Shown: positions 6,145-14,658 of the stretch, one piece after another | Position numbering within the stretch: the first letter of the stretch is position 1 | How the letters are laid out: each line of letters opens with the position of its first letter | NCBI RefSeq assembly: GCF_004011095.1 | Contig: NZ_CP028129.1 | Span: forward strand, 1,860,001 to 1,924,000 | Direction: 5' to 3' | DNA length: 64,000 bases | DNA from: Rathayibacter rathayi | Lineage (GTDB): Bacteria; Actinomycetota; Actinomycetes; Actinomycetales; Microbacteriaceae | Translations under genes and position numbers: made by a program | Notes under the pieces: generated by a model | Seen by the model: the letters and a program-made list of their open reading frames with translations, nothing else | What the model was told of the DNA's origin: nothing | Databases searched by the model: none

Positions 6145-8405
6145 GAGTCAAGTTCCATTGCACGAGCCTTACCATCGGGTATTAATGTTTGATTAGTTTT
6201 GCCGCGAAAAAGTTCGCCGCTGGGGCTACGTTGTGACGTCGATCCGTCGGCGTCGCGGCGGGAGATCAGCTGACCAGCGGGGTCGTACCGGAAGGATGTC
6301 CGTGCTCCGGAGGGTGAGACGGCGACCGTCACTCGGCCGGTCGCGTCCCGTTCGAGACGCGCGGTACCTCCGTCGGCGTTGGTCGTCGCGACCAGGTCGC
6401 CGTACTCGTCGAAGGTCATCCGCACCACCACGCCGACGGGATCGACGATCTGCGTCAGCAGTCCCTCGCCCCACGTCAGTGCCGTGCGTCCGCCCTCCGG
6501 ATCCACGACCACTACGGGATCGCGTGCCTCGTCGCTCCCGTACTCGTAGGAGGTGACGCTGTCGCCCGTCGAGACCGCGACCACCCGGTCACGGTCGTCG
6601 TAGCTCAGCCGCACATCCGCTCCGGAAGGAGTGCGTGTGCGGACACGGCGACCACGCTCGTCGTAGGCGTGGGCCGTGACGGCGCCGTCGCGCTCGACGA
6701 CCGACAGGAGGTTCCCGTGAGCGTCGTAGCTCATCGACTGCCGACGGCCCTCGGAGTCGAGGACACCGACGAGGCGGCCAGCGGCGTCGGCGATCCAGGT
6801 GTTCGAGCGTGATCCGTCGAGATCGGAGACGACGCTCGCACGGCCGGAGAGGTAGGCGTAGCGGGTTACTCGGCCGAACGGCGAGCGTTGGGTACGCACC
6901 CGTCGTCGGGAGTCGTACTCGTTGACGACCTCGACGACTCCGCTTGCTGCGGTGACCGACTCGATCACGCCTGCGTCGTTCCAGGAGTAGCGGCGGGTCC
7001 CCTCAGCCAGCGAGACCGACGCGAGCCGGTCGTCCTCGTAGTGGTACTCGGCGCTACGAGCGTCGGAGGCGAGTGCGGCGACGATCAGCTCGCCTCTCCA
7101 CTCGAAGTCGATGCAGCGGCCGCGCAGGTGACGCAGCCGGACCAGTCGGTCATCGACGTACTCCGCCGTGATCTGCGTTCCCGGGCCGGAGTCGCGGGCG
7201 AGCCACTGTCCGGATGCCGAGAATTTGATCGTCGTTCCGCGAGAATCGGACACGACCAGCAACCCGTCGCGGGCCTCAAGCCAGAAGTTCTCGCCGACCG
7301 CGCGCGCCCAGCCCGCTCCCTCGCGGGGGAAGACGATCTCGCGGCCATCGGGCATGACCCAGACGGCGCCCTCGTCCCCGAGACGAAGCCGTTGCTCCAC
7401 GATCGAGGACCAGCCACGACCGAACGCACCGACGTGCTCGTCGAGCGAGTTGTAGCTGCGCTCCAGCCGCAATGCCGCACATCCTCCGTCGAAGGCGACG
7501 TCGACCTCGATCTCGAGGAAGTTCCCGGTAGCGGTGTTCACCGGGTCATCCGCGTAACCCGTCGTCGGCGGAGCTCCGAAAGCCCGGGCCGGCTCGATCG
7601 TCAGGTCCCGACGATCGGCAGAGATCCCGACGGACGCCAATGCCACGGCGAGCGCGCTATCGGCGACGTTCGAGACGACGCCTTCGCCACCCGCAGCAGC
7701 GAATGCGTCGGCAGTGGTACGCGCCCAGGCCGCGTCCTGGCGGTTCGCGGCCAGCCACTGCTCGGCACCACTCACCACGCCGTCCGCCGAGAGCCTGCCC
7801 CAGCGGCACCGCTCGAGGAAGTCGGCGAGGCGTCCTCGCAGCACGGCGATGGCGGTAGCCAGGTCGTCGTCGAGGGCCGATGCCGACGTCGCGAAGACGC
7901 GCACGTCATCGGGACAAGCGGCAGACGTTCCGCCGCCGACGCCACCGCCACCGGCGGCCGGGACGTCCCGTGCGCCCGTGCTCGCCGATTCAACCGGGAT
8001 CCGCGGCTCGTCCGCCGCCGGCCCCACGGGCGGATCGTCCGAGCCGAACAGCGCGTCGCCGGCACGTTCGAGGAGGTTGCGCGCGTCCTGTTCACGCTGC
8101 CACTCGCGCGCGATCTGTCGCCGCTTCTGCTCCTTGTGCGCCTCGCGCCGCAGTTGGCGCGCTCCCAAGGACACCTCCCGCAGGCGCTGCACCAGCTCCT
8201 GCGCGTCGAATGCCGCCACCCGCGCGTTACTTTCGAACACCTGCGCGAACCGACCACGGAACTCCGCGAGCGCCGTCGCCACGAACGATGAGCGCGAGCC
8301 CACCTGTCCCACGAGCATCGACGCAGCCCCATCGAACGCTGTGATCAGCGCCTCCGCTGCCCCGTCGTCGAACGGGACGTCTTCCTCGATCGCACCCAGA
8401 TCCAT
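6126..8405 (-). CDS. short Rhs polymorphic-toxin protein with DUF6531, toxin domain reduced to its tail
   Basis: 759 aa. Residues 1-140 are helical with no signal peptide, resembling WXG/LXG-type heads of T7SS-exported toxins. A Gly/Pro-rich linker follows, then a DUF6531-like entry from about residue 283 (DDPVNTATGNF, RLERSYNSLDEHVGAFGRGW). RHS/YD repeats then run to about 720 (for example YDAHGNLLSVVERDG, YDERGRRVRTRTPSG). The last ~37 residues (QRSPSGELFRGKTNQT to DSWPLLP) match the extreme C-terminus of the toxin family and not an Rhs repeat. The remaining Rhs shell, pretoxin and most of the toxin are missing, so the gene looks like an internal deletion; typical Rhs toxins are about twice as long. 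ATG at 8405 follows a purine-rich GGAGAGG. Confidence 0.85.
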   Translation of the reverse strand: MDLGAIEEDVPFDDGAAEALITAFDGAASMLVGQVGSRSSFVATALAEFRGRFAQVFESNARVAAFDAQELVQRLREVSLGARQLRREAHKEQKRRQIAREWQREQDARNLLERAGDALFGSDDPPVGPAADEPRIPVESASTGARDVPAAGGGGVGGGTSAACPDDVRVFATSASALDDDLATAIAVLRGRLADFLERCRWGRLSADGVVSGAEQWLAANRQDAAWARTTADAFAAAGGEGVVSNVADSALAVALASVGISADRRDLTIEPARAFGAPPTTGYADDPVNTATGNFLEIEVDVAFDGGCAALRLERSYNSLDEHVGAFGRGWSSIVEQRLRLGDEGAVWVMPDGREIVFPREGAGWARAVGENFWLEARDGLLVVSDSRGTTIKFSASGQWLARDSGPGTQITAEYVDDRLVRLRHLRGRCIDFEWRGELIVAALASDARSAEYHYEDDRLASVSLAEGTRRYSWNDAGVIESVTAASGVVEVVNEYDSRRRVRTQRSPFGRVTRYAYLSGRASVVSDLDGSRSNTWIADAAGRLVGVLDSEGRRQSMSYDAHGNLLSVVERDGAVTAHAYDERGRRVRTRTPSGADVRLSYDDRDRVVAVSTGDSVTSYEYGSDEARDPVVVVDPEGGRTALTWGEGLLTQIVDPVGVVVRMTFDEYGDLVATTNADGGTARLERDATGRVTVAVSPSGARTSFRYDPAGQLISRRDADGSTSQRSPSGELFRGKTNQTLIPDGKARAMELDSWPLLP

Positions 8406-8443
8406 CAGTACCGCCGCCTCTCCACAGAATGAAAATCAGGAGA

Positions 8444-8483
8444 CGTCCCGCCCCCGCACACCGGAGCGCGCGGGGGCGGGACG
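8444..8483 (-). terminator. GC-rich hairpin between the WXG100 and Rhs genes
   Basis: Perfect 14-bp arms at 8444-8457 and 8470-8483 with a 12-nt loop lie immediately after the WXG100 stop. There is no strong T-run, as is common in actinobacteria. It probably reduces read-through from the highly expressed WXG100 gene into the toxin gene. Confidence 0.7.
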
Positions 8484-8488
8484 GCCGG

Positions 8489-8770
8489 TCAGCTCCCGCC
8501 GCCGGCGGCGAAGATGTTCTGCGAGATCGTCGCCAGCTGGCTGCGCAGCTCTTCGAGTTCCTGCTTGGCCTTCTCGAGGGCCGACTTCGTCTCCGGCCAG
8601 GTGGAGGACCGGAACTGCGACGCCAGCGGGCCGTCCCAGACGTTCGGGTCGGACAGCGTCCGCCCCTGCGCGTCGAGCTGGCTGATCTGATCGGTCAGAC
8701 CGCCGTTGACGATCGACTGGATCTGCTGGATCGCCGACTTCGCCTCTTCGGTCGAGAGAACACGTGACAT
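8489..8770 (-). CDS. WXG100-family (Esx-like) type VII secretion protein
   Basis: 93 aa from the ATG at 8770, which gives MSRVLSTEEA and is preceded by a purine-rich AAGAAGGG. Two amphipathic helices flank the turn NVWDG (about residues 43-47), the W-x-G signature. The C-terminal helix is long and charged (SALEKAKQELEELRSQLA) and ends in AAGGG. Such proteins are exported as helical hairpins by the EccC motor and often partner with, or chaperone, larger toxins. Only one WXG100 gene is present here, so it may form a homodimer or pair with the helical head of the Rhs protein. Upstream, 8771-8922 holds no gene and must carry its promoter; no convincing -35/-10 pair was found. Confidence 0.9.
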   Translation of the reverse strand: MSRVLSTEEAKSAIQQIQSIVNGGLTDQISQLDAQGRTLSDPNVWDGPLASQFRSSTWPETKSALEKAKQELEELRSQLATISQNIFAAGGGS

Positions 8771-9086
8771 GGACCACACCCTTCTTCCACTGCGAACGGG
8801 ACTGTCCCGCCCGCTCCCCACTCCACTTCGGTGTTGTGAGGATGCCTCGTCATCGTAGAACGTTGCGACCAGCGAAGGGCGCTGGCGGCGTCCGTTCAGC
8901 CTCTCTGGCGCAAGACGTCGCCTCAGTCGCGGGTGGTGATCGCGAAAGGGCTACTCGCGAGGTCCGAGAACGCGCCCACGCGGGCCCGCAACTCGCAGGA
9001 CGGGGTCACCGACAGGGCGGTCACGGTCAGCCCGTCGGAGGACACGGCGACCGCGCCTCCGCAGCCGTCGCTGAAGCGCACCCCGC

Positions 9087-10853
9087 CTACTCCCCGGCGA
9101 TCGCGTCGAGCATGCTCGTCGCCGGCCCGGACGACGGGGTGACGAGCAGCGGATTCACGGGGTCCGCTCCGCTGGGCCAGACCGGCACCAGCGTCACCGG
9201 CAGCGGCGTCTGGCTCACCGTCCGAGCGGGCGTCTCGATCCGCACGCCACGCAGGCGCTGCACCGGGTACGCCGTTCCGGCCACGGCGGAATCGGAGATG
9301 GCCTGCGTCGTGACGGACGCGGCCCCGGAGAGCCACGCGTCGAGGGCGCCCTGCTCGGTCACGGCGAGCGGCACGACCGCCGTCACCTCGACGCTCCCCT
9401 GCGCCGCGACCTCCACATCCGTCAGGCTCCAGCCGCAGCGGGCCCCGACTCCGGTGACACTCGGCTGATTGCGGACGGCCGTCGCGCCGGACCAGGTGAC
9501 GGCGGGGCAGCCGTCCGCGGCGTCCAGGCCCGGCAGCACCTCCAGAAGAGCACCAGAAAGAGGCGCGCTCTGCGCGGAGTAGGTGATCTCGACGACCACG
9601 GACCGCCGCGTCGCGTCCCAGGCGGCCGACCGCGTCACGCCCAGGCCCGTAGGCAGCGGCCGGTCCTGCTGCCGAGCCGACAGCGCGGCGTCCGAAGCGG
9701 GTGCCTGCGCGTCCCCACCGCGCGGCTGGACGGCGATGACCACCGCTGCGACGAGCAGGACGACGGCGCCGGCGGCCGCGAGGATCATCCGAAGACCGCC
9801 ACGCCGCCGCACCGGAGCCGCGACTGTGGGCCGCTCCGACGCTCGCAGTTCCCGACGAGGCACAGAGCGGAGCACGGTCGCCTGCGATGACGGACCGAGT
9901 TCGGGCGCCGGCCCCTCGTCGGTCGGCTCCGGCTGCGTCGCCACCGCGACCCCGCGCAGGACCGTGCCCGGTCGATCCGCCTCCTCGAACACCGGCACAC
10001 CCGACGCGACCGGCAGCGCGGGCAGCCCGGCCAGCTCTGGCGCGAGGGAGCGGAGGATTCCCGCCGCCTCAGGAGCCGTCGGCCGTGACAGCGGATCCTT
10101 CGCGAGCATCCGGTCGAGCAGCGACGCCAGCCGGGGCGGTAGGTCCAGCGGGGGCGGGAGCGTCGAGACGTGCCGGTACGCGACCGCGAAGTCGGTGCCG
10201 AGGCCGGCGAAGGGGGTGCGGCCGCAGAGCAGCTCGTAGAGCAGCACGCCGGTCGAGTAGACGTCGCTGGGTGGTCCGGCCTCGCCGGTCGCAAGCATCT
10301 CGGGCGACAGGTACTCGGGCGTTCCGATAATGCCCGTCGTCGCTCTCGGCCCCTCGGCGACGACATGGGCAATGCCGAAGTCGGACACGCGGACGGCGGA
10401 CCCGAGATCCGCCGCCCCCTCGGCTAGCAGCACGTTGTCGGGCTTCACATCGCGATGGACCGTGCCGATCGCGTGGGCCGCCGCGAGCCCGTCCAGGATC
10501 GAGGCGGCCGCCGGCAGAGCGCGGCCCGCGGGGAGCGGCCCCTCGACCCGCAGCAGCTCTCGCAGCGAACCGCCACCGACGAGCTCCATCACGATCGCGA
10601 GCGTCTCGCCCTCGACCACCAGATCGCGGACCTCCACAACGTGCGGATGCCGCAGCCGGGTGAGCACCGAGCGCTCGCGCACGAACCGCTCGACCAGCCC
10701 CGCATCGTGTGCGTGCTCGCGACGGAGCAGCTTCGCGGCGAGATCGGGGCCTTGAGCGTCGCCGACACGCCACACCTCACCCGCGGCGCCCGAGCCGATC
10801 CGCTCGAGCAGCCGGTAGCGCGCACCCAGGGCCGCGCCGGGACTCGCCGTCAT
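9087..10853 (-). CDS. receptor-type Ser/Thr protein kinase (PknB-like)
   Basis: 588 aa. The N-terminal half is a Hanks-type kinase: glycine loop GSGAAG (20-25), catalytic Lys41, HRDVKPDN with Asp135, DFG at 158-160 and SPEM in the activation segment. A linker precedes one membrane helix at about 355-376 (AAAGAVVLLVAAVVIAV), leaving about 210 residues outside the cell. It lacks PASTA repeats. The exported part does not resemble a domain I know. Directly after the stop, the next frame (to 8923) continues with protein-like sequence (VRFSDGCGGAVAVSSDGLT), which suggests that one G has been lost from the GGGG run and the true protein is about 55 residues longer. The kinase may regulate the neighbouring T7SS; this is inferred from proximity. 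Confidence 0.88.
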   Translation of the reverse strand: MTASPGAALGARYRLLERIGSGAAGEVWRVGDAQGPDLAAKLLRREHAHDAGLVERFVRERSVLTRLRHPHVVEVRDLVVEGETLAIVMELVGGGSLRELLRVEGPLPAGRALPAAASILDGLAAAHAIGTVHRDVKPDNVLLAEGAADLGSAVRVSDFGIAHVVAEGPRATTGIIGTPEYLSPEMLATGEAGPPSDVYSTGVLLYELLCGRTPFAGLGTDFAVAYRHVSTLPPPLDLPPRLASLLDRMLAKDPLSRPTAPEAAGILRSLAPELAGLPALPVASGVPVFEEADRPGTVLRGVAVATQPEPTDEGPAPELGPSSQATVLRSVPRRELRASERPTVAAPVRRRGGLRMILAAAGAVVLLVAAVVIAVQPRGGDAQAPASDAALSARQQDRPLPTGLGVTRSAAWDATRRSVVVEITYSAQSAPLSGALLEVLPGLDAADGCPAVTWSGATAVRNQPSVTGVGARCGWSLTDVEVAAQGSVEVTAVVPLAVTEQGALDAWLSGAASVTTQAISDSAVAGTAYPVQRLRGVRIETPARTVSQTPLPVTLVPVWPSGADPVNPLLVTPSSGPATSMLDAIAGE

Positions 10854-10948
10854 TCCGTCCCCCTGATCCGAGCTTCCATCATCTTCGAGGGGAAGCGTAG
10901 CGGGGATCTCCCGCTCGGGTCAGCGCTGGCGCGTCGGAGGACGCCGGA

Positions 10949-11926
10949 TCAGAAGCCCTCGTTGGCGCGCGGCAAGTAGTCGGTCCCCAGCGCAGCCAAC
11001 TCGGCCGCGCTCAGCTCCAGATCGAGGGAGGCGACAGCATCATCGAGATGCCGGAGCCTGGTGGCGCCCACGATCGGCGCGGTGACCGCCTCCTGCTGCC
11101 GTACCCAGGCCAGCGCGACCTGCGCGCGCGAGACGCCGCGCTCCTCAGCGATGCGCGCCACGGCCGCCGCGGTCCGGCGATCGGCCTCCTCCTGCTGGCG
11201 GTAGAGGGTGCCGCCGAAGACGTCGGTCTCGGTGCGCACCGTGGTTGCGCCCCAGTCGCGGGTCAAGCGGCCGCGGGCGAGCGGGGACCACGGGATCACA
11301 CCCACTCCCTGATCCAGGCAGAACGGGTGCAGCTCGCGCTCGTCCTCGCGCTGGATGAGGTTGTACTGGTCCTGCATCGAAACGAACCGCGTCCAGCCGC
11401 CGAGATCGGCTGTGTACTGCGCCTTCGCGAACTGCCAGGCCCACATGCTCGATGCGCCGATGTAGCGCGCCTTGCCGGAGCGGACGACGTCGTGGAGCGT
11501 CTGCATCGTCTCCTCGATCGGCGTCTCGGGGTCCCAGCGGTGGATCTGATACAGGTCGACGTAGTCGGTGCCGAGCCGACGCAGGCTGTCGTCGATCGCG
11601 CTGAGGAGGTGACGCCGGGAGAGCCCGCCGCCGTTGGGGCCGGGACGCATCCGCCCGTGCACCTTGGTCGCGATCACGACCTCCTCGCGGACGGCGAAAT
11701 CGGCGAGGGCCCGGCCGACGAACTCCTCGCTCGTGCCGTCTGAGTAGACGTCTGCCGTGTCGAAGGTGGTGATGCCCACGTCGAGCGCCCGCCGCAGGAA
11801 TGGTCGCGACTCCTCCTCGCTCATACTCCAGCCATGCGCGCCGCGATCGGGCGCACCGACGCTCATGCAGCCGAGGACGATCGAGGAGACCTGCAGGCCG
11901 CTGGAGCCGAGTCGGGTGGAATCCAT
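10949..11926 (-). CDS. aldo/keto reductase
   Basis: 325 aa, the usual length of the family. Visible landmarks are the N-terminal strand GSSGLQVSSIVLG, DTADVYSDGTSEEFVG with the active-site Asp and Tyr, Lys in VIATKVHG, and YQIHRWD with the catalytic His. An NADPH-binding C-terminus follows (VGATRLRHLDDA). Such enzymes reduce aldehydes and ketones with NADPH. The closest general type is the YajO/AKR-13-like group. The substrate cannot be told from sequence. The gene stands alone, 22 bp from the kinase-side non-coding strip, and starts at an ATG. Confidence 0.9.
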   Translation of the reverse strand: MDSTRLGSSGLQVSSIVLGCMSVGAPDRGAHGWSMSEEESRPFLRRALDVGITTFDTADVYSDGTSEEFVGRALADFAVREEVVIATKVHGRMRPGPNGGGLSRRHLLSAIDDSLRRLGTDYVDLYQIHRWDPETPIEETMQTLHDVVRSGKARYIGASSMWAWQFAKAQYTADLGGWTRFVSMQDQYNLIQREDERELHPFCLDQGVGVIPWSPLARGRLTRDWGATTVRTETDVFGGTLYRQQEEADRRTAAAVARIAEERGVSRAQVALAWVRQQEAVTAPIVGATRLRHLDDAVASLDLELSAAELAALGTDYLPRANEGF

Positions 11927-12000
11927 GCGCGTCGCTTCCGTGTCCAGGAGGGGTCCCTCCAGCCTCGCACCCGCGAGCGGTGGCGCGCCAGCCGCTCCAG

Positions 12001-12438
12001 CTAGGCGCCGGAATCCCGGCGGGTGAGGGCGACGACACTCGGGAGGAACAGTGCGACGACGGCCACCACGGCCGGCGCCAGGAGGGCCCAGCCGATGTCG
12101 GGCACCGCGTACTGGCCCTGGAACGCCCCGAGCGCGACGGCCATCAGCACCAGCTGCATCGTCAGGGCGGAGGCGCGCATCCAGTGGCGGCGGCGGACGG
12201 CACCGAGCGTCGTCGCGGCGGCCCAGCCGACCGCGATCAGCGCGAGAACGACGATGGCGATCCCACCGCCGAGCGTGTCGGCCTGGGTCGTCAGCAGCTC
12301 CAGGATCAACCAGATCGCGATCGCGGCGACGGCGAGGGTCTCGAGGGCCAGGACCGCGATCAGCACGAGTAGACCAAGCGGTCGGGAGCCACTCGAGCGG
12401 GGCTCGCGGGACCGGTTCACGTCAACGGTCACAGCCAC
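12001..12438 (-). CDS. small membrane protein with four predicted helices
   Basis: 145 aa from a GTG start. Four hydrophobic segments are visible: about 22-45 (GLLVLIAVLALETLAVAAIAIWLI), 55-75 (GGGIAIVVLALIAVGWAA), 88-106 and 112-134 (ALLAPAVVAVVALF). The N-terminus is short and basic, and the C-terminus ends in TRRDSGA. It resembles small actinobacterial integral membrane proteins of unknown role; no named family was recognised. It is divergent from whiB1, and the 381 bp between them are non-coding. Confidence 0.75.
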   Translation of the reverse strand: MAVTVDVNRSREPRSSGSRPLGLLVLIAVLALETLAVAAIAIWLILELLTTQADTLGGGIAIVVLALIAVGWAAATTLGAVRRRHWMRASALTMQLVLMAVALGAFQGQYAVPDIGWALLAPAVVAVVALFLPSVVALTRRDSGA

Positions 12439-12819
12439 ATCCCATCCAGGACTCTTGATTCGGGCTCATCCCCGTGACAGGCTAGTCCAGTTCGTTTCAC
12501 CGCTCACAGGGTCGTGGGTTTCCGCCGATGTGAACATCCGATCCCGCCGCGCCGTCAGGCGTGGGGGCGAACCGGATGACCAGCACTGGAGTCGGGTGGC
12601 CGGCGCAGTGCTCCCGCATCGCACCGAGTGCACCGGCAAGAACCGAGCGTCGTCCCGACCACCACCCGATCCTCCCTGCGCTCTAGCGCGGAGCCTCGCG
12701 GCGTGCACCGGTGACGGCGCGGAGATCGAGTACTGGTCAGGATCGTCGGCGTGGATCGATCATCCCACCCGAACACTGCGTGGTTCCTCCACGCACGCCG
12801 TCACACAAGGAGCACCCGC
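12439..12819. promoter_or_regulatory. divergent intergenic region in front of whiB1
   Basis: 381 bp without a credible gene separate the membrane-protein gene from whiB1, a typical size for a regulated WhiB promoter. A short palindrome, GATGT-GA-ACATC, lies near 12526-12537. A ribosome site AAGGAG is at 12807-12812. No confident -35/-10 pair was seen. Confidence 0.4.
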
Positions 12820-13068
12820 ATGGACTGGCGCGACAAGGCCGCTTGCCTCACCGCAGACCCCGAGCTTTTCTTCCCGGTCGGCAACACCGGCCCCGCCGTC
12901 GACCAGATCGAGAAGGCGAAGTCGGTGTGCGGCCGCTGCACCGTCACCGAGGTCTGCCTCCAGTACGCCCTCGAAACCGGCCAGGACTCCGGCGTGTGGG
13001 GCGGTCTCAGCGAGGACGAGCGCCGCGCCCTCAAGCGCCGCGCCGCCCGCGCCCGCCGCGCCTCCTAG
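12820..13068 (+). CDS. whiB1: WhiB1-like iron-sulfur transcription regulator
   Basis: 82 aa from the ATG at 12820, chosen because AAGGAG sits 7 bases upstream and the protein then begins MDWRDKAACL as in WhiB1. Four cysteines bind a [4Fe-4S] cluster: Cys9, then C-G-R-C and a fourth in EVCLQYAL. The turn GVWGGLSEDE and the basic tail RRALKRRAARARR follow. The family contacts the primary sigma factor; WhiB1 is essential and nitric-oxide sensitive in mycobacteria. The near-identical turn (DSGVWGG) and lack of an N-terminal extension separate it from the WhiB2-type protein at 37085. Confidence 0.92.
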   Translation: MDWRDKAACLTADPELFFPVGNTGPAVDQIEKAKSVCGRCTVTEVCLQYALETGQDSGVWGGLSEDERRALKRRAARARRAS

Positions 13069-13101
13069 ACGCGCACCGGCCGCTCTCGTCCGGACGACCA
13101 C

Positions 13102-13131
13102 GACCCCCGTCGCCTCACGGCAGCGGGGGTC
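13102..13131. terminator. bidirectional hairpin between whiB1 and the histidine kinase
   Basis: GACCCCCG (13102-13109) pairs with CGGGGGTC (13124-13131), with further imperfect pairing outside. It lies between two convergent genes and can stop both. Confidence 0.65.
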
Positions 13132-13146
13132 TCGTCGTTTCCGGGC

Positions 13147-14646
13147 TCAGGAGCGGGCGCGCTCCAGCCAGCGCAGCGGCACCTCGATGGTGACCTCGGT
13201 GCCGCGCCCGACCAGCGTGTGCCAGTCGATGGTGCCGCCGAGCTCGCCCTGGATCAGCGTGCGCACGATCTGCGTGCCCAGTCCCGAGCCGACCTTGCCC
13301 TCGGGCAGCCCGACGCCGGTGTCGCGAACCTTCACCGTCAGCTCGTCGTCGCTGCGGGAAGCCACGATCTCGACGTCGCCCTCGCGACCGGCGAGGCCGT
13401 GTTCGACGGCGTTGGTGACCAGCTCGGTCAGGGCAAGCGCCAGCGGAGTCGCGTACTCGCTGGGCAGGTTGCCGAAACTGCCCGTGAGCTTGGGGTGCAC
13501 CGTGGTGTTGTGGGTCGAGGCGACCTCGGCGATCAGCAGCAGCACCCGGTCGAAGACCGCATCGAAGTCGACATTCTGGTTCAGTCCCTCCGAGAGGGTG
13601 TCGTGCACGACCGCGATGGCGGCGACGCGCCGCATCGCCTGCGTGAGCGCCTCACGGGCCAGATCGGAGTGGGTGCGCCGTGCCTGGATCCGCAGCAGCG
13701 ACGCGACGGTCTGCAGGTTGTTCTTGACGCGGTGATGGATCTCCCGGATCGTCGCGTCTTTGGTGATGAGCTCCCGCTCCTGGTGGCGCAGCTCGGTGAC
13801 GTCGCGGCAGAGCACAACGGCGCCGACCCGCTCGCCGCGGTCGCGGATGGGGATCGCGCGTAGCGAGACCGTCACTCCGCGGGCCTCGATGTCGGTGCGC
13901 CACGGCGCACGCCCGGTGACGACTAGCGGCAGGGACTCGTCAATGACGACCTTGCCCGCGATCAGTGTCGTGGTGACCTCGGCGAGCGACTCCCCCTCGA
14001 GTTCGTCGGCGAACCCAATGCGGTTGAACGCCGAGAGGGCGTTGGGGCTCGCGAAGGTGGTGATGCCGTCGACGTCCAGGCGGATCAGTCCGTCCGACGC
14101 TCGCGGGGCGCCGCGCCGCGGGCCGGTCGGCGCCCCGAGGTCGGGGAAATCCCCCGAGGCGATCATCGAGAACAGATCGTTCGCGCAATCGTTGAATGTG
14201 AGCTCCTGACGGCTCGGAGTGCGCGTCTCGCTCAGGTTGGTGTGACGGGTGACGACGGCGATCGGCTGGTCCGTGGTGCCGCTGTCGGAGGAGCTAAGCC
14301 GGCGCAGGACGGGGACGGCGCGCACGCGCGTGGGCGTCTCCTCGAACCAGTCCGGGGCGGAGGTGTCGACGATACGGGCCGTCTCGAAGGCCTCGACGAC
14401 CTGAGCCCGCCACTCCGACTTGATCCGCTGTCCGACGAAGTCGCGGTAGAACAGCGTCGCCGCGCTGGAGGGACGAGCGTGCGCGACCGCGACGAAGCTG
14501 TCGTCGGCGGTGGGCACCCAGAGGACAATGTCGGCGAAGGCCAGGTCGGCGAGCAGCTGCAGGTCGCCGACCAGCAGGTGCAGCCATTCGACATCTGCTT
14601 CGTCGGATCGGCCGTGGGAGAGGACGAGGTCACTGAGGGTCGACAC
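13147..14646 (-). CDS. pdtaS: PdtaS-like cytosolic sensor histidine kinase (HisKA_2)
   Basis: 499 aa without membrane helices. The N-terminal ~150 residues look like a GAF domain and about 175-290 like PAS (FASPNALSAFNRIGF). The phosphoacceptor helix carries IHHRVKNNLQT (His near 303), the HisKA_2/HWE-type signature. An ATPase domain follows with ELVTNAVEHGL, DTGVGLP and GSGLGTQIV. This matches PdtaS, which phosphorylates the RNA-binding antiterminator PdtaR. The regulator gene is not adjacent. The GTG start at 14646 lies 6 bases after a TAGGCT -10 element, implying a leaderless transcript. Confidence 0.9.
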   Translation of the reverse strand: MSTLSDLVLSHGRSDEADVEWLHLLVGDLQLLADLAFADIVLWVPTADDSFVAVAHARPSSAATLFYRDFVGQRIKSEWRAQVVEAFETARIVDTSAPDWFEETPTRVRAVPVLRRLSSSDSGTTDQPIAVVTRHTNLSETRTPSRQELTFNDCANDLFSMIASGDFPDLGAPTGPRRGAPRASDGLIRLDVDGITTFASPNALSAFNRIGFADELEGESLAEVTTTLIAGKVVIDESLPLVVTGRAPWRTDIEARGVTVSLRAIPIRDRGERVGAVVLCRDVTELRHQERELITKDATIREIHHRVKNNLQTVASLLRIQARRTHSDLAREALTQAMRRVAAIAVVHDTLSEGLNQNVDFDAVFDRVLLLIAEVASTHNTTVHPKLTGSFGNLPSEYATPLALALTELVTNAVEHGLAGREGDVEIVASRSDDELTVKVRDTGVGLPEGKVGSGLGTQIVRTLIQGELGGTIDWHTLVGRGTEVTIEVPLRWLERARS

Positions 14647-14652
14647 CGGTCA

Positions 14653-14658
14653 AGCCTA
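14653..14658 (-). promoter_or_regulatory. -10 element for the leaderless histidine-kinase mRNA
   Basis: TAGGCT on the minus strand ends 6 bases before the GTG start, which puts transcription start at or within a base or two of the start codon. No ribosome site is present. Confidence 0.5.

Noticed and set aside
6888..8291. Long plus-strand frame opposite the Rhs gene
   Set aside because: Arg/Gly/Val-rich antisense shadow without motifs; the minus-strand Rhs product has clear repeats.
12526..12537. CRP-like operator upstream of whiB1
   Set aside because: Only 5-bp arms (GATGT/ACATC) and the spacing does not fit TGTGA-N6-TCACA.
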